From Candidatus Kapaibacterium sp. (GTDB taxonomy: Bacteria > Bacteroidota > Ignavibacteria > Kapaibacteriales > UBA2268): a DNA stretch of 64,000 nt. The stretch is from contig JAOABA010000011.1 of NCBI GenBank assembly GCA_026418625.1, forward strand, positions 1 to 64,000, written 5' to 3'. Of this stretch, positions 8,255 to 16,997 are shown in pieces; the first letter of the stretch is position 1, and the number at the start of each line of letters is the position of its first letter. The notes under the pieces are model-generated. The model was given only the letters and a program-made list of their open reading frames with translations. It searched no databases and was not told the origin of the DNA. The position numbers and the translations under genes are program-made.

Positions 8255-8932
8255 TTAATAATTTCCTGTATAAACATAGGATTTAACAATTGAACCGTCA
8301 TCCATATGTGCTTCTACGTGAACAAGCCCAAATTTATGATTTGTTCGGAAGACAAATTTTTTAATTCCTGCTATTCTTGAATCTTGTTCTGTTGTGATTG
8401 TCTTAATGTAAAATAAGCCATAAGGAAAGTCATCAACGTCAGAACGTGCAATTACTTTTCTTGTTATCGTCTTTCCGTCTGACTTTGTGAGTTTATATTC
8501 ATCACCTACCTTTGCATTATATTTGACAATAGTATGAGGTTTACCATCTTTATTGAAATAGTCCTGTAAACCTTCGTTAGTGATTTTGAATTTTAGTTGT
8601 GTTTTAATTCTTCCGTTACTTATCATACTCGATGGAATTCGGTCAATATAGGTCTTTAGCTCGGGAATGTTTGGGACGTCGCATTCAACATCCATTGTAA
8701 CAACGCCATTTTCATTCTTGATGATTTTAATTTTTTCATTTAGATCAATAACTTTGTTGCCAATTATTGGAACAACATCGAAAGTATTACCAACCTGAGC
8801 CATTGGGATATTACCAGAACCGCCAAGCTGATTGGGATCTTCCTTACTATTGAAAATATTATTGATTTCATCGCAAGAAGCAAAAAATACTAGCGAGAAG
8901 ACTAAAAACAGACTAATTATCGTTGATTTCAT
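8255..8932 (-). CDS. Predicted lipoprotein, function unknown
   Basis: 225 aa. The signal peptide ends in a lipobox (VFFASC), so the mature protein starts at Cys20 and should be membrane-anchored. A low-complexity linker rich in Asn, Gly and Ser follows, then a mixed alpha/beta soluble domain ending in DGSIVKSYVYTGNY. I recognise no enzymatic motif or named family. It stands alone, with more than 100 bases upstream before ppk2 and a few bases between its stop and the start of the frameshifted membrane gene, so these - strand genes may be one transcript. Confidence 0.75.
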   Translation of the reverse strand: MKSTIISLFLVFSLVFFASCDEINNIFNSKEDPNQLGGSGNIPMAQVGNTFDVVPIIGNKVIDLNEKIKIIKNENGVVTMDVECDVPNIPELKTYIDRIPSSMISNGRIKTQLKFKITNEGLQDYFNKDGKPHTIVKYNAKVGDEYKLTKSDGKTITRKVIARSDVDDFPYGLFYIKTITTEQDSRIAGIKKFVFRTNHKFGLVHVEAHMDDGSIVKSYVYTGNY

Positions 8933-9049
8933 AATTATACCTTAAAAAAATGTGACAATGCAATTTATAAAATAATCTATTCTTATCAAAGCATAAAAAC
9001 AACAAGCTTGATACAAAAGTTTTATTAAAAAATTATTATAAATTGCTAA

Positions 9050-9886
9050 TCAATACACCTCTGGGACCATATTCAACTCTTCTCTTGGGGGTCTGATATA
9101 ATTATCTACTATCTTTCTTGGAGGTAGTTCCATTGGCGGAGGTAATACATCCTCGTAAGGTATCATTTTCAAAATGTGAGCAATACAATTTAGACGAGCT
9201 TTCTTTTTGTCATCAGCGTTAACGTCATACCAAGGGGATTGCTTAGTGTCGGTATATTTGAACATTTCATCTTTAGCCATAGAAAATTCAACCCACTTGT
9301 TATATGATTCCAAATCCATAGGAGAAAGTTTCCAGCGTTTGGTTGGGTCTGTAGCTCTGTCCCGAAATCTTTTTTCCTGCTCTTCATCGCTTACTGAGAA
9401 CCAATATTTTAAGAGTATAATGCCGGAACGAATCAACATTTTTTCAAATTCTGGGCAGGAACGTAAGAATTCCATATATTCATCTTCTGTGCAAAAGCCC
9501 ATAACTCGCTCGACGCCGGCTCGGTTATACCAACTTCTATCAAAAATGACTATTTCGCCGGCTGCAGGAAGGTGGGCAACATAACGCTGAAAATACCACT
9601 GAGTTCTTTCGACATCTGAGGGTTTCTCGAGGGCAACGACACGGCAACCACGAGGATTCAATGGCTCGGTGAGGCGTTTAATCATACCACCTTTACCAGC
9701 AGCATCTCTGCCTTCGAAGATAATAACTACGCGTAATCCTTTAGCTTTAATCCAGTATTGAAGTTTGACAAGTTCGGCTTGAAGTTTTGCTAATTCGGCT
9801 TCGTAATATTCATTACTGATTTTTCCCTTTTTGTTGTATTTTTCGATGACTTTCTCCTCTTTATGAGAATTATGCTTATCTCCCAT
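9050..9886 (-). CDS. ppk2: Polyphosphate kinase 2 (PPK2, PA0141-like)
   Basis: 278 aa, full length for a one-domain PPK2. The enzyme transfers phosphate between polyphosphate and nucleotides (class I members favour NDP to NTP) in the cytoplasm. The Walker A loop GRDAAGKGG is at residues 59-67, the lid/Walker B region reads FDRSWYNRAGVERVMGF, and RATDPTKRWKLSPMD follows, all typical of the family. A strong AAGGAGG Shine-Dalgarno precedes the ATG. A stable energy or stress role is inferred from family knowledge only; neighbours give no further clue. The class I call is from overall pattern and would need an alignment to settle. Confidence 0.93.
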   Translation of the reverse strand: MGDKHNSHKEEKVIEKYNKKGKISNEYYEAELAKLQAELVKLQYWIKAKGLRVVIIFEGRDAAGKGGMIKRLTEPLNPRGCRVVALEKPSDVERTQWYFQRYVAHLPAAGEIVIFDRSWYNRAGVERVMGFCTEDEYMEFLRSCPEFEKMLIRSGIILLKYWFSVSDEEQEKRFRDRATDPTKRWKLSPMDLESYNKWVEFSMAKDEMFKYTDTKQSPWYDVNADDKKKARLNCIAHILKMIPYEDVLPPPMELPPRKIVDNYIRPPREELNMVPEVY

Positions 9887-10098
9887 ATTACCTCCTTGTA
9901 ATTAAATTTACAAGAAAATTATCGTAAAACTTAACAAATACTTTAAAAAAAACAAAATGAAGGGAAAAAAAGATTTTATAATTTCTTAATGTGTTATTAA
10001 GAAAAGATATCCAATTTTATTTTGCTTTGAGTAAATTATTCAATAATTTTAAAATTCTTTATTTTGAATTAATTATTTTATAATATAAAGGTTTTTCT

Positions 10099-13000
10099 AT
10101 GAGGCATCTGATAGTTTTATTAATGTGCATTTCTTTATTCTTTTCAAATGAACTTATCTCGAAACCGAAAGAGAAAGAAGAAAAGAAAGATACCACTGAT
10201 AAATTTGTTTCATCAACTTTTTCAGGCTTGAATTTCAGGTTAATAGGACCTGCAGCAACTTCTGGCAGGGTGGGTGATTTTGCTATTAATCCCAAAAACA
10301 AAAGTGAATTTTATGTTGCCATAAGCAGTGGCAATGTTTGGAAAACAACGAACAAAGGAGTTAGTTTTACACCAATTTTTGATTCCTATGGCTCCTATTC
10401 AATTGGTTGTCTTGCCTTGGATCCGAATAATCCGTTTGTTGTTTGGGTTGGAACTGGAGAAAATAACAGCCAGCGAAGTGTGGGATATGGCGATGGAATT
10501 TATAAATCTACTGACGGGGGCAAAAGCTTTACAAATATGGGTTTGAAAAAATCCGAGCATATTGGAAAGATTCTAATTGATCCTCGAAATTCTGATGTAA
10601 TCTATGTTGCAGCACAAGGTCCGCTTTGGGGTCCGGGTGGCGATAGAGGTTTATATAAATCCACAGACGGAGGAAAAACTTGGGAACAGTCCCTTAAAAT
10701 AAGCGAAAATACAGGGGTTACAGATGCTGTTTTCGATCCTCGAAATCCTGATGTTATTTTTTGTGCTTCTTATCAAAGGAGAAGGCACGTATGGACATTA
10801 ATAAATGGAGGACCTGAATCAGCAATATATAAATCAACGGATGCAGGAAAAACTTGGAATAAATTGACAAGTGGTCTTCCGTCTGTTGATATGGGAAAAA
10901 TCGGTCTTGCAATTCCTCCAACAAATCCAGACATAGTCTATGCAACTATTGAAGCTGCTTCGGGACAGGGTGGATTTTACAAATCAACTGATAGGGGGGC
11001 AAGTTGGAACAAAGTTAATAGCTTTGTTTCAGGGAGTGCTCAGTATTATCAGGAAATAGTATGCGATCCAATGGACGAAAATGTAGTTTATAATTTGGAT
11101 ACTTATACTCACGTAACTTATGATGGTGGCAAAACATTTGTCAGGCTTAGCAATAAATATCGTCACGTTGATGACCACGCCCTTTGGATTGATCCAGATA
11201 ATAACAAATATCTCCTTATGGGAGGCGATGGGGGTATTTATGAAAGTTACGATAGAGGTGAAACTTGGAGATTTTTCCCAAATTTACCTACAACACAATA
11301 TTATAGAGTTACACCTGATAATTCAGAGCCATTTTATTATGTTTATGGTGGCACACAAGATAATAATACTTGGGGCGGACCTTCAAGAACTACAAATTCC
11401 GGCGGTATAACTAATGAAGATTGGTTTATGGTTGTTGGTGGAGATGGTTATAAAGCTCAAATTGACCCCAAAGACCCGAATATTGTTTATGGACAGTGGC
11501 AGTATGGTAATCTTGTTCGATTTGACCGCAAGAGTGGGGAAGTTTTTTATATTCAACCTCAAGCCGAAAAGGGTGAAGAATTGCGTTGGAACTGGGACAC
11601 CCCATTAATTCTCAGTCATCATTCAAATACAAGGCTATATATAGCTGCTAACAGAGTCTTCCGAAGTGATGACAGGGCACAATCTTGGAAGGCAATCAGT
11701 CCTGATCTAACAAGAAGAATTGACAGAAACCAACTTCCTGTTATGGGAAAGATATGGGGACCAGATGCGGTTGCAAAGAGTGCTTCGACTTCTCTTTATG
11801 GAAATATCATTGCTTTGGTGGAATCACCTTTGAATGAAAATCTTATTTTAGTTGGAACTGATGATGGTTTGCTTCAAATTACAGAAGATGGAGGGAAAAA
11901 CTGGAGAAAGATTGATAAATTTCCGGGAGTGCCAGAGACAACTTATGTTAGTGATGTTTTTACTTCTCAATTTAACGAAAATGTAATTTATGTTACATTT
12001 AATAATCACAAGAATAATGATTTCAAGCCTTACGTTATAAAAAGCACAGATAAAGGAGCAACTTGGAAATCAATATCATCAAATCTGCCGGAAAATGGAC
12101 CGGTTTGGACAATCAACGAAGATCATAAAAATCCTGATTTACTATTTGTAGGGACAGAGTTTGGAGCTTTTTTTACGATAAACGGAGGCGAGAAATGGAT
12201 TCAATTCAAATCGGGACTTCCTACAATAGCAGTAAGAGATATTGAAATTCAAAGAAGAGAAAATGATTTGATACTGGGAACATTCGGTAGGGGTATTTAT
12301 ATTCTGGATGATTATACCCCATTACGAACTGTCTCAAAAGAATTGTTCGATAAACCTTATCATATTTTCCCAATTAAAGATGCTCTGATGTATAACGAAG
12401 ATGACTCAAGAAGCAAGAATGATCACGGCGAGACTTTTTATAGAGCAAAAAATCCACCATTTGGAGCTACATTTACATTTTATGTTAAAGATAAAATAAA
12501 AACTTTAAAAGAAAAAAGAATTGAAGAAGAGAAAAAGCTCGAAAAAGAAGGAAAGCCAATTAACTACCCGACCCCTGCTCAGTTAAAAGCTGAAGATGAA
12601 GAATTAAAGCCTTTTCTTATAGCGAAAATTATGGATGAGGAAGGTAATACAATCAGGTTGCTAACAACATCAATGTCGCCCGGAATCAATAGACTTACTT
12701 GGGATTTGAGATATCCAGATACATCTCCAGTTGATGATAAAACTGATATTAACAAAAGTTCTGGAATGGCTGTTATGCCCGGCAAATACAAGATTGTGCT
12801 TGCTCAAAGTGTAGATGGAGTTATTACTGTTGTTTCTGATACGGTTGAATTCATAGCAAAAGTTTTAGAAAATACTACATTACCACCAAAAGATAGAAAA
12901 TCAAGGGTAGAATTTCAGAAAAAAGTTGCAAGAATGCAGAACGCAGTCTTTGGAGCAAACAATTCAATTTCGGCTCTCAAGACTCAATTAGGCTCAATGA

Positions 13001-13368
13001 AGAACGCCTTTATGCTTTCTCCAAATGTTAAAAAAGAAGCTATAATGAAAGTAACCAATTTAGAAAGAGAACTTGAGAAACTAAACGAGAAGATAAATGG
13101 GGATAAGTCGCTTTCGAAAAGAAATGAAAACCAGCCACCTTCAATAAATGATAGATTAATGTATATTCTTTGGGGCATTTGGGGAACATCATCAGAACAA
13201 ACTAAAACACAGATTGATGCTTATAACATTGCCGGAGATGAGCTTGAAAAAGTTCTTACTTCATTAAGGAATATTGCTGAAAAAGAAATCATAGAGCTTA
13301 ATAAAGAACTTGATAATTTGGGCTCACCTTGGACACCCGGCAGAATTCCAAATTGGAAGAAGGAGTAA
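10099..13368 (+). CDS. Large secreted sortilin/VPS10-like Asp-box propeller protein
   Basis: 1089 aa. A short signal peptide (MRHLIVLLMCISLFFSNELIS) is followed by a Lys/Glu-rich stretch. About ten or more Asp-box repeats (STDGGKSF, STDGGKTW, STDAGKTW, STDRGASW, TEDGGKNW, STDKGATW and others) span residues ~60-720 and form one or two beta-propellers of the kind annotated as sortilin or glycosyl-hydrolase-like proteins. The C-terminal third holds a beta-rich domain (RLTWDLRYPD) and a charged helical tail. No T9SS sorting tail is visible, so it is probably periplasmic or outer-membrane associated. Catalysis is not shown; many homologues are annotated as glycosidases without proof. Confidence 0.8.
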   Translation: MRHLIVLLMCISLFFSNELISKPKEKEEKKDTTDKFVSSTFSGLNFRLIGPAATSGRVGDFAINPKNKSEFYVAISSGNVWKTTNKGVSFTPIFDSYGSYSIGCLALDPNNPFVVWVGTGENNSQRSVGYGDGIYKSTDGGKSFTNMGLKKSEHIGKILIDPRNSDVIYVAAQGPLWGPGGDRGLYKSTDGGKTWEQSLKISENTGVTDAVFDPRNPDVIFCASYQRRRHVWTLINGGPESAIYKSTDAGKTWNKLTSGLPSVDMGKIGLAIPPTNPDIVYATIEAASGQGGFYKSTDRGASWNKVNSFVSGSAQYYQEIVCDPMDENVVYNLDTYTHVTYDGGKTFVRLSNKYRHVDDHALWIDPDNNKYLLMGGDGGIYESYDRGETWRFFPNLPTTQYYRVTPDNSEPFYYVYGGTQDNNTWGGPSRTTNSGGITNEDWFMVVGGDGYKAQIDPKDPNIVYGQWQYGNLVRFDRKSGEVFYIQPQAEKGEELRWNWDTPLILSHHSNTRLYIAANRVFRSDDRAQSWKAISPDLTRRIDRNQLPVMGKIWGPDAVAKSASTSLYGNIIALVESPLNENLILVGTDDGLLQITEDGGKNWRKIDKFPGVPETTYVSDVFTSQFNENVIYVTFNNHKNNDFKPYVIKSTDKGATWKSISSNLPENGPVWTINEDHKNPDLLFVGTEFGAFFTINGGEKWIQFKSGLPTIAVRDIEIQRRENDLILGTFGRGIYILDDYTPLRTVSKELFDKPYHIFPIKDALMYNEDDSRSKNDHGETFYRAKNPPFGATFTFYVKDKIKTLKEKRIEEEKKLEKEGKPINYPTPAQLKAEDEELKPFLIAKIMDEEGNTIRLLTTSMSPGINRLTWDLRYPDTSPVDDKTDINKSSGMAVMPGKYKIVLAQSVDGVITVVSDTVEFIAKVLENTTLPPKDRKSRVEFQKKVARMQNAVFGANNSISALKTQLGSMKNAFMLSPNVKKEAIMKVTNLERELEKLNEKINGDKSLSKRNENQPPSINDRLMYILWGIWGTSSEQTKTQIDAYNIAGDELEKVLTSLRNIAEKEIIELNKELDNLGSPWTPGRIPNWKKE

Positions 13369-13420
13369 AGAAAATTTATTAATTCAAAAAACCTTAAAAA
13401 TAAATAAATATTAATGATAA

Positions 13421-13687
13421 ATGGCTATAACACAAGAAGATATAGACAAAGCAACAGAGCTGACCAAAGAATATGGGGCAACTAAGTTGCTCCTCTTTGG
13501 CAGTGCTTTGTATGACCCAGAAAACTCAAAATATTTGGACTTGTAAGTGGAGGGGATTCCCGGAATCAATTTCTTTGAATACGCTGGTATATTAGAAACC
13601 AAAATAAATATACAAGTTGATATTGTTGATTTAGCAATTGATGATAGGTTTGTCAATCACATTACGAAAACAGGTAAATATTTTTAA
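13421..13687 (+). pseudogene. MntA-type nucleotidyltransferase antitoxin gene with nonsense codon
   Basis: Reading from ATG at 13421 gives a minimal nucleotidyltransferase of about 88 codons: YGATKLLLFGSALYDPE, then a TAA at 13544-13546, then VEGIPGINFFEYAGILE and VDIVDL in the same frame, ending at 13687. In intact relatives the position of the stop lies in the D-L-x-V/C-E/D-G segment after the GS...D catalytic loop. The first Asp of the usual D-x-D is also changed (YLDL). Such genes pair with HEPN toxins (MntA/HepT, type VII toxin-antitoxin), and a HEPN fragment follows directly. The gene is broken by one in-frame stop; it was missed by the ORF track. Confidence 0.75.
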
Positions 13688-13700
13688 GTCAGTTGAAAAG

Positions 13701-13970
13701 ATGATTGAAGAAGTTAAAACTGAATTTTTCTATCTTGAAAGAACAAAAAATGAGGTTAATGAGTTACTTAAATTGATGCTCAATAAAAATCCAACCAACC
13801 TGATTATTGCAGCTGCATCACAATATGTTTCGCAATTTTATAATGGAATAGAGAATATTCTCAAGAGGATTCTTAAAAATTCGAAAATTACTTTACAAAA
13901 ATTTGAAAACTGGCACACTGTTTCATTAAATGCTTTTGGTTTAAAAATTAATTTCAAAATAACTCGTTAA
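13701..13970 (+). pseudogene. HEPN (HepT-like) toxin, internally deleted
   Basis: The ORF track starts at 13638 within the upstream gene; the ATG at 13701 (MIEEVKTEF) is 13 bases after the nucleotidyltransferase stop and fits the family. The text FYNGIENILKRI and ENWH is characteristic of HepT-like HEPN ribonuclease toxins paired with MNT antitoxins. Relatives run to about 150 residues and end with an Arg-x4-6-His catalytic motif just before an AYGF-type segment. Here, at 89 residues, the sequence jumps from NWHT to NAFGLKINFK, as if an internal deletion had removed the catalytic part and replaced His with Asn. It is likely inactive. This alignment is from memory of the family. Confidence 0.65.
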
Positions 13971-13999
13971 AAATTTATAATAATATAAGGGAAAACAAT

Positions 14000-14212
14000 A
14001 TGGCAAGGGAATTTCAAGTTATAATAGAACAAGACAGCCAAGGATGGCTAATTGCTGATGTTCCAGCTTTGAAAGGATGTCATACTCAAGCAAAGTCCTA
14101 CGATGAATTAATCGAAAGAATTAAAGAAGCTATTGAACTGTGTCTCGAAGTCGAAAATGATGCACCGGTTAATAGGTTCATTGGCATACAAAATGTCTTG
14201 GTAGAAAAATGA
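14000..14212 (+). CDS. hicB: HicB-family antitoxin
   Basis: 70 aa. The pattern FQVIIEQDSQGWLIADVPALKGCHTQAKSYDELI is the degraded RNase-H-fold HicB domain that neutralises the HicA mRNA interferase. No separate DNA-binding domain follows, which is usual for short HicB proteins; autoregulation, if any, must use another element. An AAGGG Shine-Dalgarno lies upstream of ATG 14000. Its stop overlaps the hicA start (ATGA), so the two are translationally coupled in the antitoxin-first order. Confidence 0.92.
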   Translation: MAREFQVIIEQDSQGWLIADVPALKGCHTQAKSYDELIERIKEAIELCLEVENDAPVNRFIGIQNVLVEK

Positions 14213-14427
14213 GTAACTTAAAATCTTATTCAGGTAAGGAGTTAATTACTATTTTACAAAGATATGGCTTTGAAGTTATTAGAATAAAGGGTAGCCATCA
14301 TTATTTACGACATAAGGATGGTAGGTCAACCGTGATACCAGTTCATTCGAACGAAAGTATAGGAATAGGTTTGTTTTTAAAAATCCTTAAAGATGTTGAT
14401 ATTCCTAAAGACGAATTTGACAAATAG
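14209..14427 (+). CDS. hicA: HicA-family mRNA interferase toxin
   Basis: 72 aa. The double-stranded RNA-binding-like HicA/YcfA fold is evident from SGKELITILQRYGFEVIRIKGSHHYLRHKDGR, where the His in GSHHYLRH is the catalytic residue of the family. The toxin cleaves mRNA when HicB is lost. The length is typical and the gene appears intact. It overlaps hicB by four bases. It sits just downstream of a broken MntA/HepT pair, forming a small toxin-antitoxin patch. Confidence 0.92.
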   Translation: MSNLKSYSGKELITILQRYGFEVIRIKGSHHYLRHKDGRSTVIPVHSNESIGIGLFLKILKDVDIPKDEFDK

Positions 14428-14562
14428 TCTTTAATTTTACCATTTAATACTTCTTAATAATTGAAGCCTTTATAAAAATCTCATTAAAATCAATAGTTTA
14501 TCATCATTTTCATTTTTGACAAAAAAAACTAATAATTTTGATTTATGTGAATTTTCTTTATA

Positions 14563-14591
14563 AATCAAGGGGCTTTATCAGCCCCTTGATT
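14563..14591. terminator. Hairpin between convergent hicA and S9 peptidase genes
   Basis: Perfect 12-bp inverted repeat AATCAAGGGGCT / AGCCCCTTGATT with loop TTATC, placed between convergent stops. There is no long T-run on either side, so strength is uncertain. Confidence 0.65.
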
Positions 14592-14617
14592 AAGTAGTTA
14601 AGTTTCTAATTATATTA

Positions 14618-16885
14618 CTATTTCTTGCAGTATTTGTCAAGGAATTCGAAAAGTTCTTTATACCAAAGGATTTGATTTTGAGGTTTAAGAATCCAGTGGT
14701 TTTCCTTTTCCCAGAAGATAAGTTTTGAAGGCACTCCAAGAGATTGAGCCGCTGTGAAAGCTTCCAAACCTTGTGTATATGGTATTCTGTAATCTTTTTC
14801 TCCAACACTGATAAGAATTGGAGTGTCCCACTTTTTCACATATTCGTGTGGTGAGAATTTAGTGTATTGTGATTTATATTTATCATCCCAATAAGGACCG
14901 CCGAATTCCCAATTTGGAAACCACAGCTCTTCGGTTGAACCGTATTTACTAACTAAATTGAAAGCACCATTGTGAGAGACAAATGCAGAAAATCTTTTGT
15001 TGTGATTTCCTGCTAACCAGAAAACAGCATAACCACCGGCACTTGCACCAACCGCAGCAATACCTTTTTTGTCAATAAATGGTTCTTTAGCTATTGAGTC
15101 AGTTGCGGCGAGAATGTCTTGCATTGGTAAACCGCCCCAATCTTTGCTGATAGCATCGTTCCAAGCCTGACCGAAGCCGGGAACTCCACGCCTGTTAGGT
15201 GCAACAACGACATACCCTTTTGAAGCCATTAGGAAAAGGTTCCAGCGTAAGCTGAAATACTGACTAATGGTTGATTGTGGACCTCCCTGACAATATGTTA
15301 TCATCGGATATTTTTTGTTTGGGTCGAAAAATGGCGGATAAATGACCCAAGTATGAATTAGTTTACCATCTTTGGCTTTAATTTTACGCTCTGTTATGGT
15401 TGCTTCAACAATTGTATTATATTCAATATCATTTTCGAAAGTCAGTTTGGTAAGTTGGGAATTATCAATGTTTAGAGAATAAAGCTCATAAGGGCGAAGC
15501 ATAGTTCTCAATGGTGCAATTATTTTCTTGCCGTCAGGTGTTATGTCAAGGCCGCCATCAAGATTATGTCTGCCGTTTGTAAGAACTTTCCATTTTCCGT
15601 CCGCAACCTGTATCTGGTAAATTTGAACTGTCGGACCATCTTCTGCTGAGAAGTAAATATAACGACTATCAGGAGACCAAACAAAATGCCCAACCCATTG
15701 GTCTAATGTTTTGGATAATTCGGTAATAGTTCCAGTCTGGCGGTTATATAACATAAGCCTGATTCTATCGGATTCAAAACCGGGTCTTTGTTGGCTGGTG
15801 AAAGCAATCCATTTCCCATCTGGAGAATATTGAGGTGATTTGTCATAACCCATCATACCCTTAGTAATATTTTTTGTGCTTTTATCAGTTAAGGAATAAA
15901 TAAAAATGTCAGTGTTAGTGCTAAATGCGTAGTCTTCAACTTTTTTTGATGAGTAAGCAATTTCTTTTCCGTCAGGAGACCAAGCAATTTGTTCAGCGTC
16001 ATCAAAAGGTTTATCGGGAACATCATAAAGCTCACCGGGATTTAAGTCGATTGCGTTGCCACCATTTGAAGGCATAATGAAAAGATGACTATATTTCTCA
16101 TCAATCCATTCGTCCCAATGTCTAACGGGCAATTTATCATAAATCTTGACTGAAGATTTATCTAAATAAGGATATTTTTCTTGAACAGTCATTTTGAGCT
16201 TAACTTCTGAAGAAAAAGAGAAATACTTACCATCAGGCGACCATTTCAAATTACTAACTCCTTCGGGTAAGTCAGTTAATTTCTCAGTTTTTTCTGTTTC
16301 TAAGTTATATATATATATTTGCGGAGCTCCATCACGAGTGGAGATATATGCAATTCTTTTACTATCGGGTGACCAGCAAGGATCAAAATCCTGAGCGGGA
16401 TTGTCAGATATATTAAACTTGTTCGAACCGTCAATGTTCATTATAAAGAGGTCTTTATTTTTCTTATTTTCTTTGATGTCTGTTGTAGTAATTGAAAAGA
16501 CAAGTTTTTTTCCATCAGGAGAAATTTTTGCTCCGCCAACCATTTTAAGTGACATCATAATTTCTTCGGTAAATAATCTGGGACCTGGAGAACCAATGTG
16601 TGATTCCAGTATTTTATCAAAATGAGCACCTGAATCCCTTAGGAAGCTCTCGAATTGTCTATCGAACAAATCATCGACTTCAGCATCAGACATTTTAGTA
16701 AGTTGCTCGGGAGTATATCTGGTTAGGAAAATTGGTAGATGTTTAGCTTTATCTGGGGTTAATTTTTTGAATCTCTCTAACATATGCTTAGTAGCAGGAA
16801 AGGGAGATATGAAATCCTGTTCTTGACTATAAGATATGTTCAAGGTAAAAACTAAAAAAAATATTAATAATGATAGTTGTTTCAT
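14618..16885 (-). CDS. S9 family prolyl-oligopeptidase-type serine peptidase, secreted
   Basis: 755 aa with an N-terminal signal peptide (MKQLSLLIFFLVFTLNISYS). The middle carries TolB/WD40-like propeller repeats with recurrent SPDGK motifs (SPDGKKLVF, SPDSKRIAY, SPDGKYFSF, SPDGKEIAY). The C-terminal alpha/beta-hydrolase domain shows the nucleophile elbow GASAGGY (Ser near 615), an Asp in GEKDYRIPY (near 699) and a His in ENHW (near 730), the complete triad in the right order. It belongs with dipeptidyl/acylaminoacyl peptidases that process peptides in the periplasm. It is flanked by terminators on both sides, so it is probably a single-gene transcript. Confidence 0.92.
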   Translation of the reverse strand: MKQLSLLIFFLVFTLNISYSQEQDFISPFPATKHMLERFKKLTPDKAKHLPIFLTRYTPEQLTKMSDAEVDDLFDRQFESFLRDSGAHFDKILESHIGSPGPRLFTEEIMMSLKMVGGAKISPDGKKLVFSITTTDIKENKKNKDLFIMNIDGSNKFNISDNPAQDFDPCWSPDSKRIAYISTRDGAPQIYIYNLETEKTEKLTDLPEGVSNLKWSPDGKYFSFSSEVKLKMTVQEKYPYLDKSSVKIYDKLPVRHWDEWIDEKYSHLFIMPSNGGNAIDLNPGELYDVPDKPFDDAEQIAWSPDGKEIAYSSKKVEDYAFSTNTDIFIYSLTDKSTKNITKGMMGYDKSPQYSPDGKWIAFTSQQRPGFESDRIRLMLYNRQTGTITELSKTLDQWVGHFVWSPDSRYIYFSAEDGPTVQIYQIQVADGKWKVLTNGRHNLDGGLDITPDGKKIIAPLRTMLRPYELYSLNIDNSQLTKLTFENDIEYNTIVEATITERKIKAKDGKLIHTWVIYPPFFDPNKKYPMITYCQGGPQSTISQYFSLRWNLFLMASKGYVVVAPNRRGVPGFGQAWNDAISKDWGGLPMQDILAATDSIAKEPFIDKKGIAAVGASAGGYAVFWLAGNHNKRFSAFVSHNGAFNLVSKYGSTEELWFPNWEFGGPYWDDKYKSQYTKFSPHEYVKKWDTPILISVGEKDYRIPYTQGLEAFTAAQSLGVPSKLIFWEKENHWILKPQNQILWYKELFEFLDKYCKK

Positions 16886-16926
16886 TTTTTGAATTCCGAA
16901 AAAATTAAAAAAATAAAATTAATAAA

Positions 16927-16959
16927 AAATCAGCAAAACTGTTTAGATTTTGCTGATTT
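16927..16959 (-). terminator. Terminator of the RND efflux operon
   Basis: Perfect 12-bp inverted repeat AAATCAGCAAAA / TTTTGCTGATTT with a 9-base loop. On the minus strand it is followed by a T-rich run. It sits about 40 bases past the RND pump stop. Confidence 0.8.
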
Positions 16960-16997
16960 ATAAGTTTTGTTAACTGAATAAAATCAATCTAAATTAT

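Noticed and set aside
9207-9584. 125-aa + strand ORF over ppk2
   Set aside because: It is antisense to a fully conserved PPK2 gene and has no recognisable protein features; a shadow ORF.
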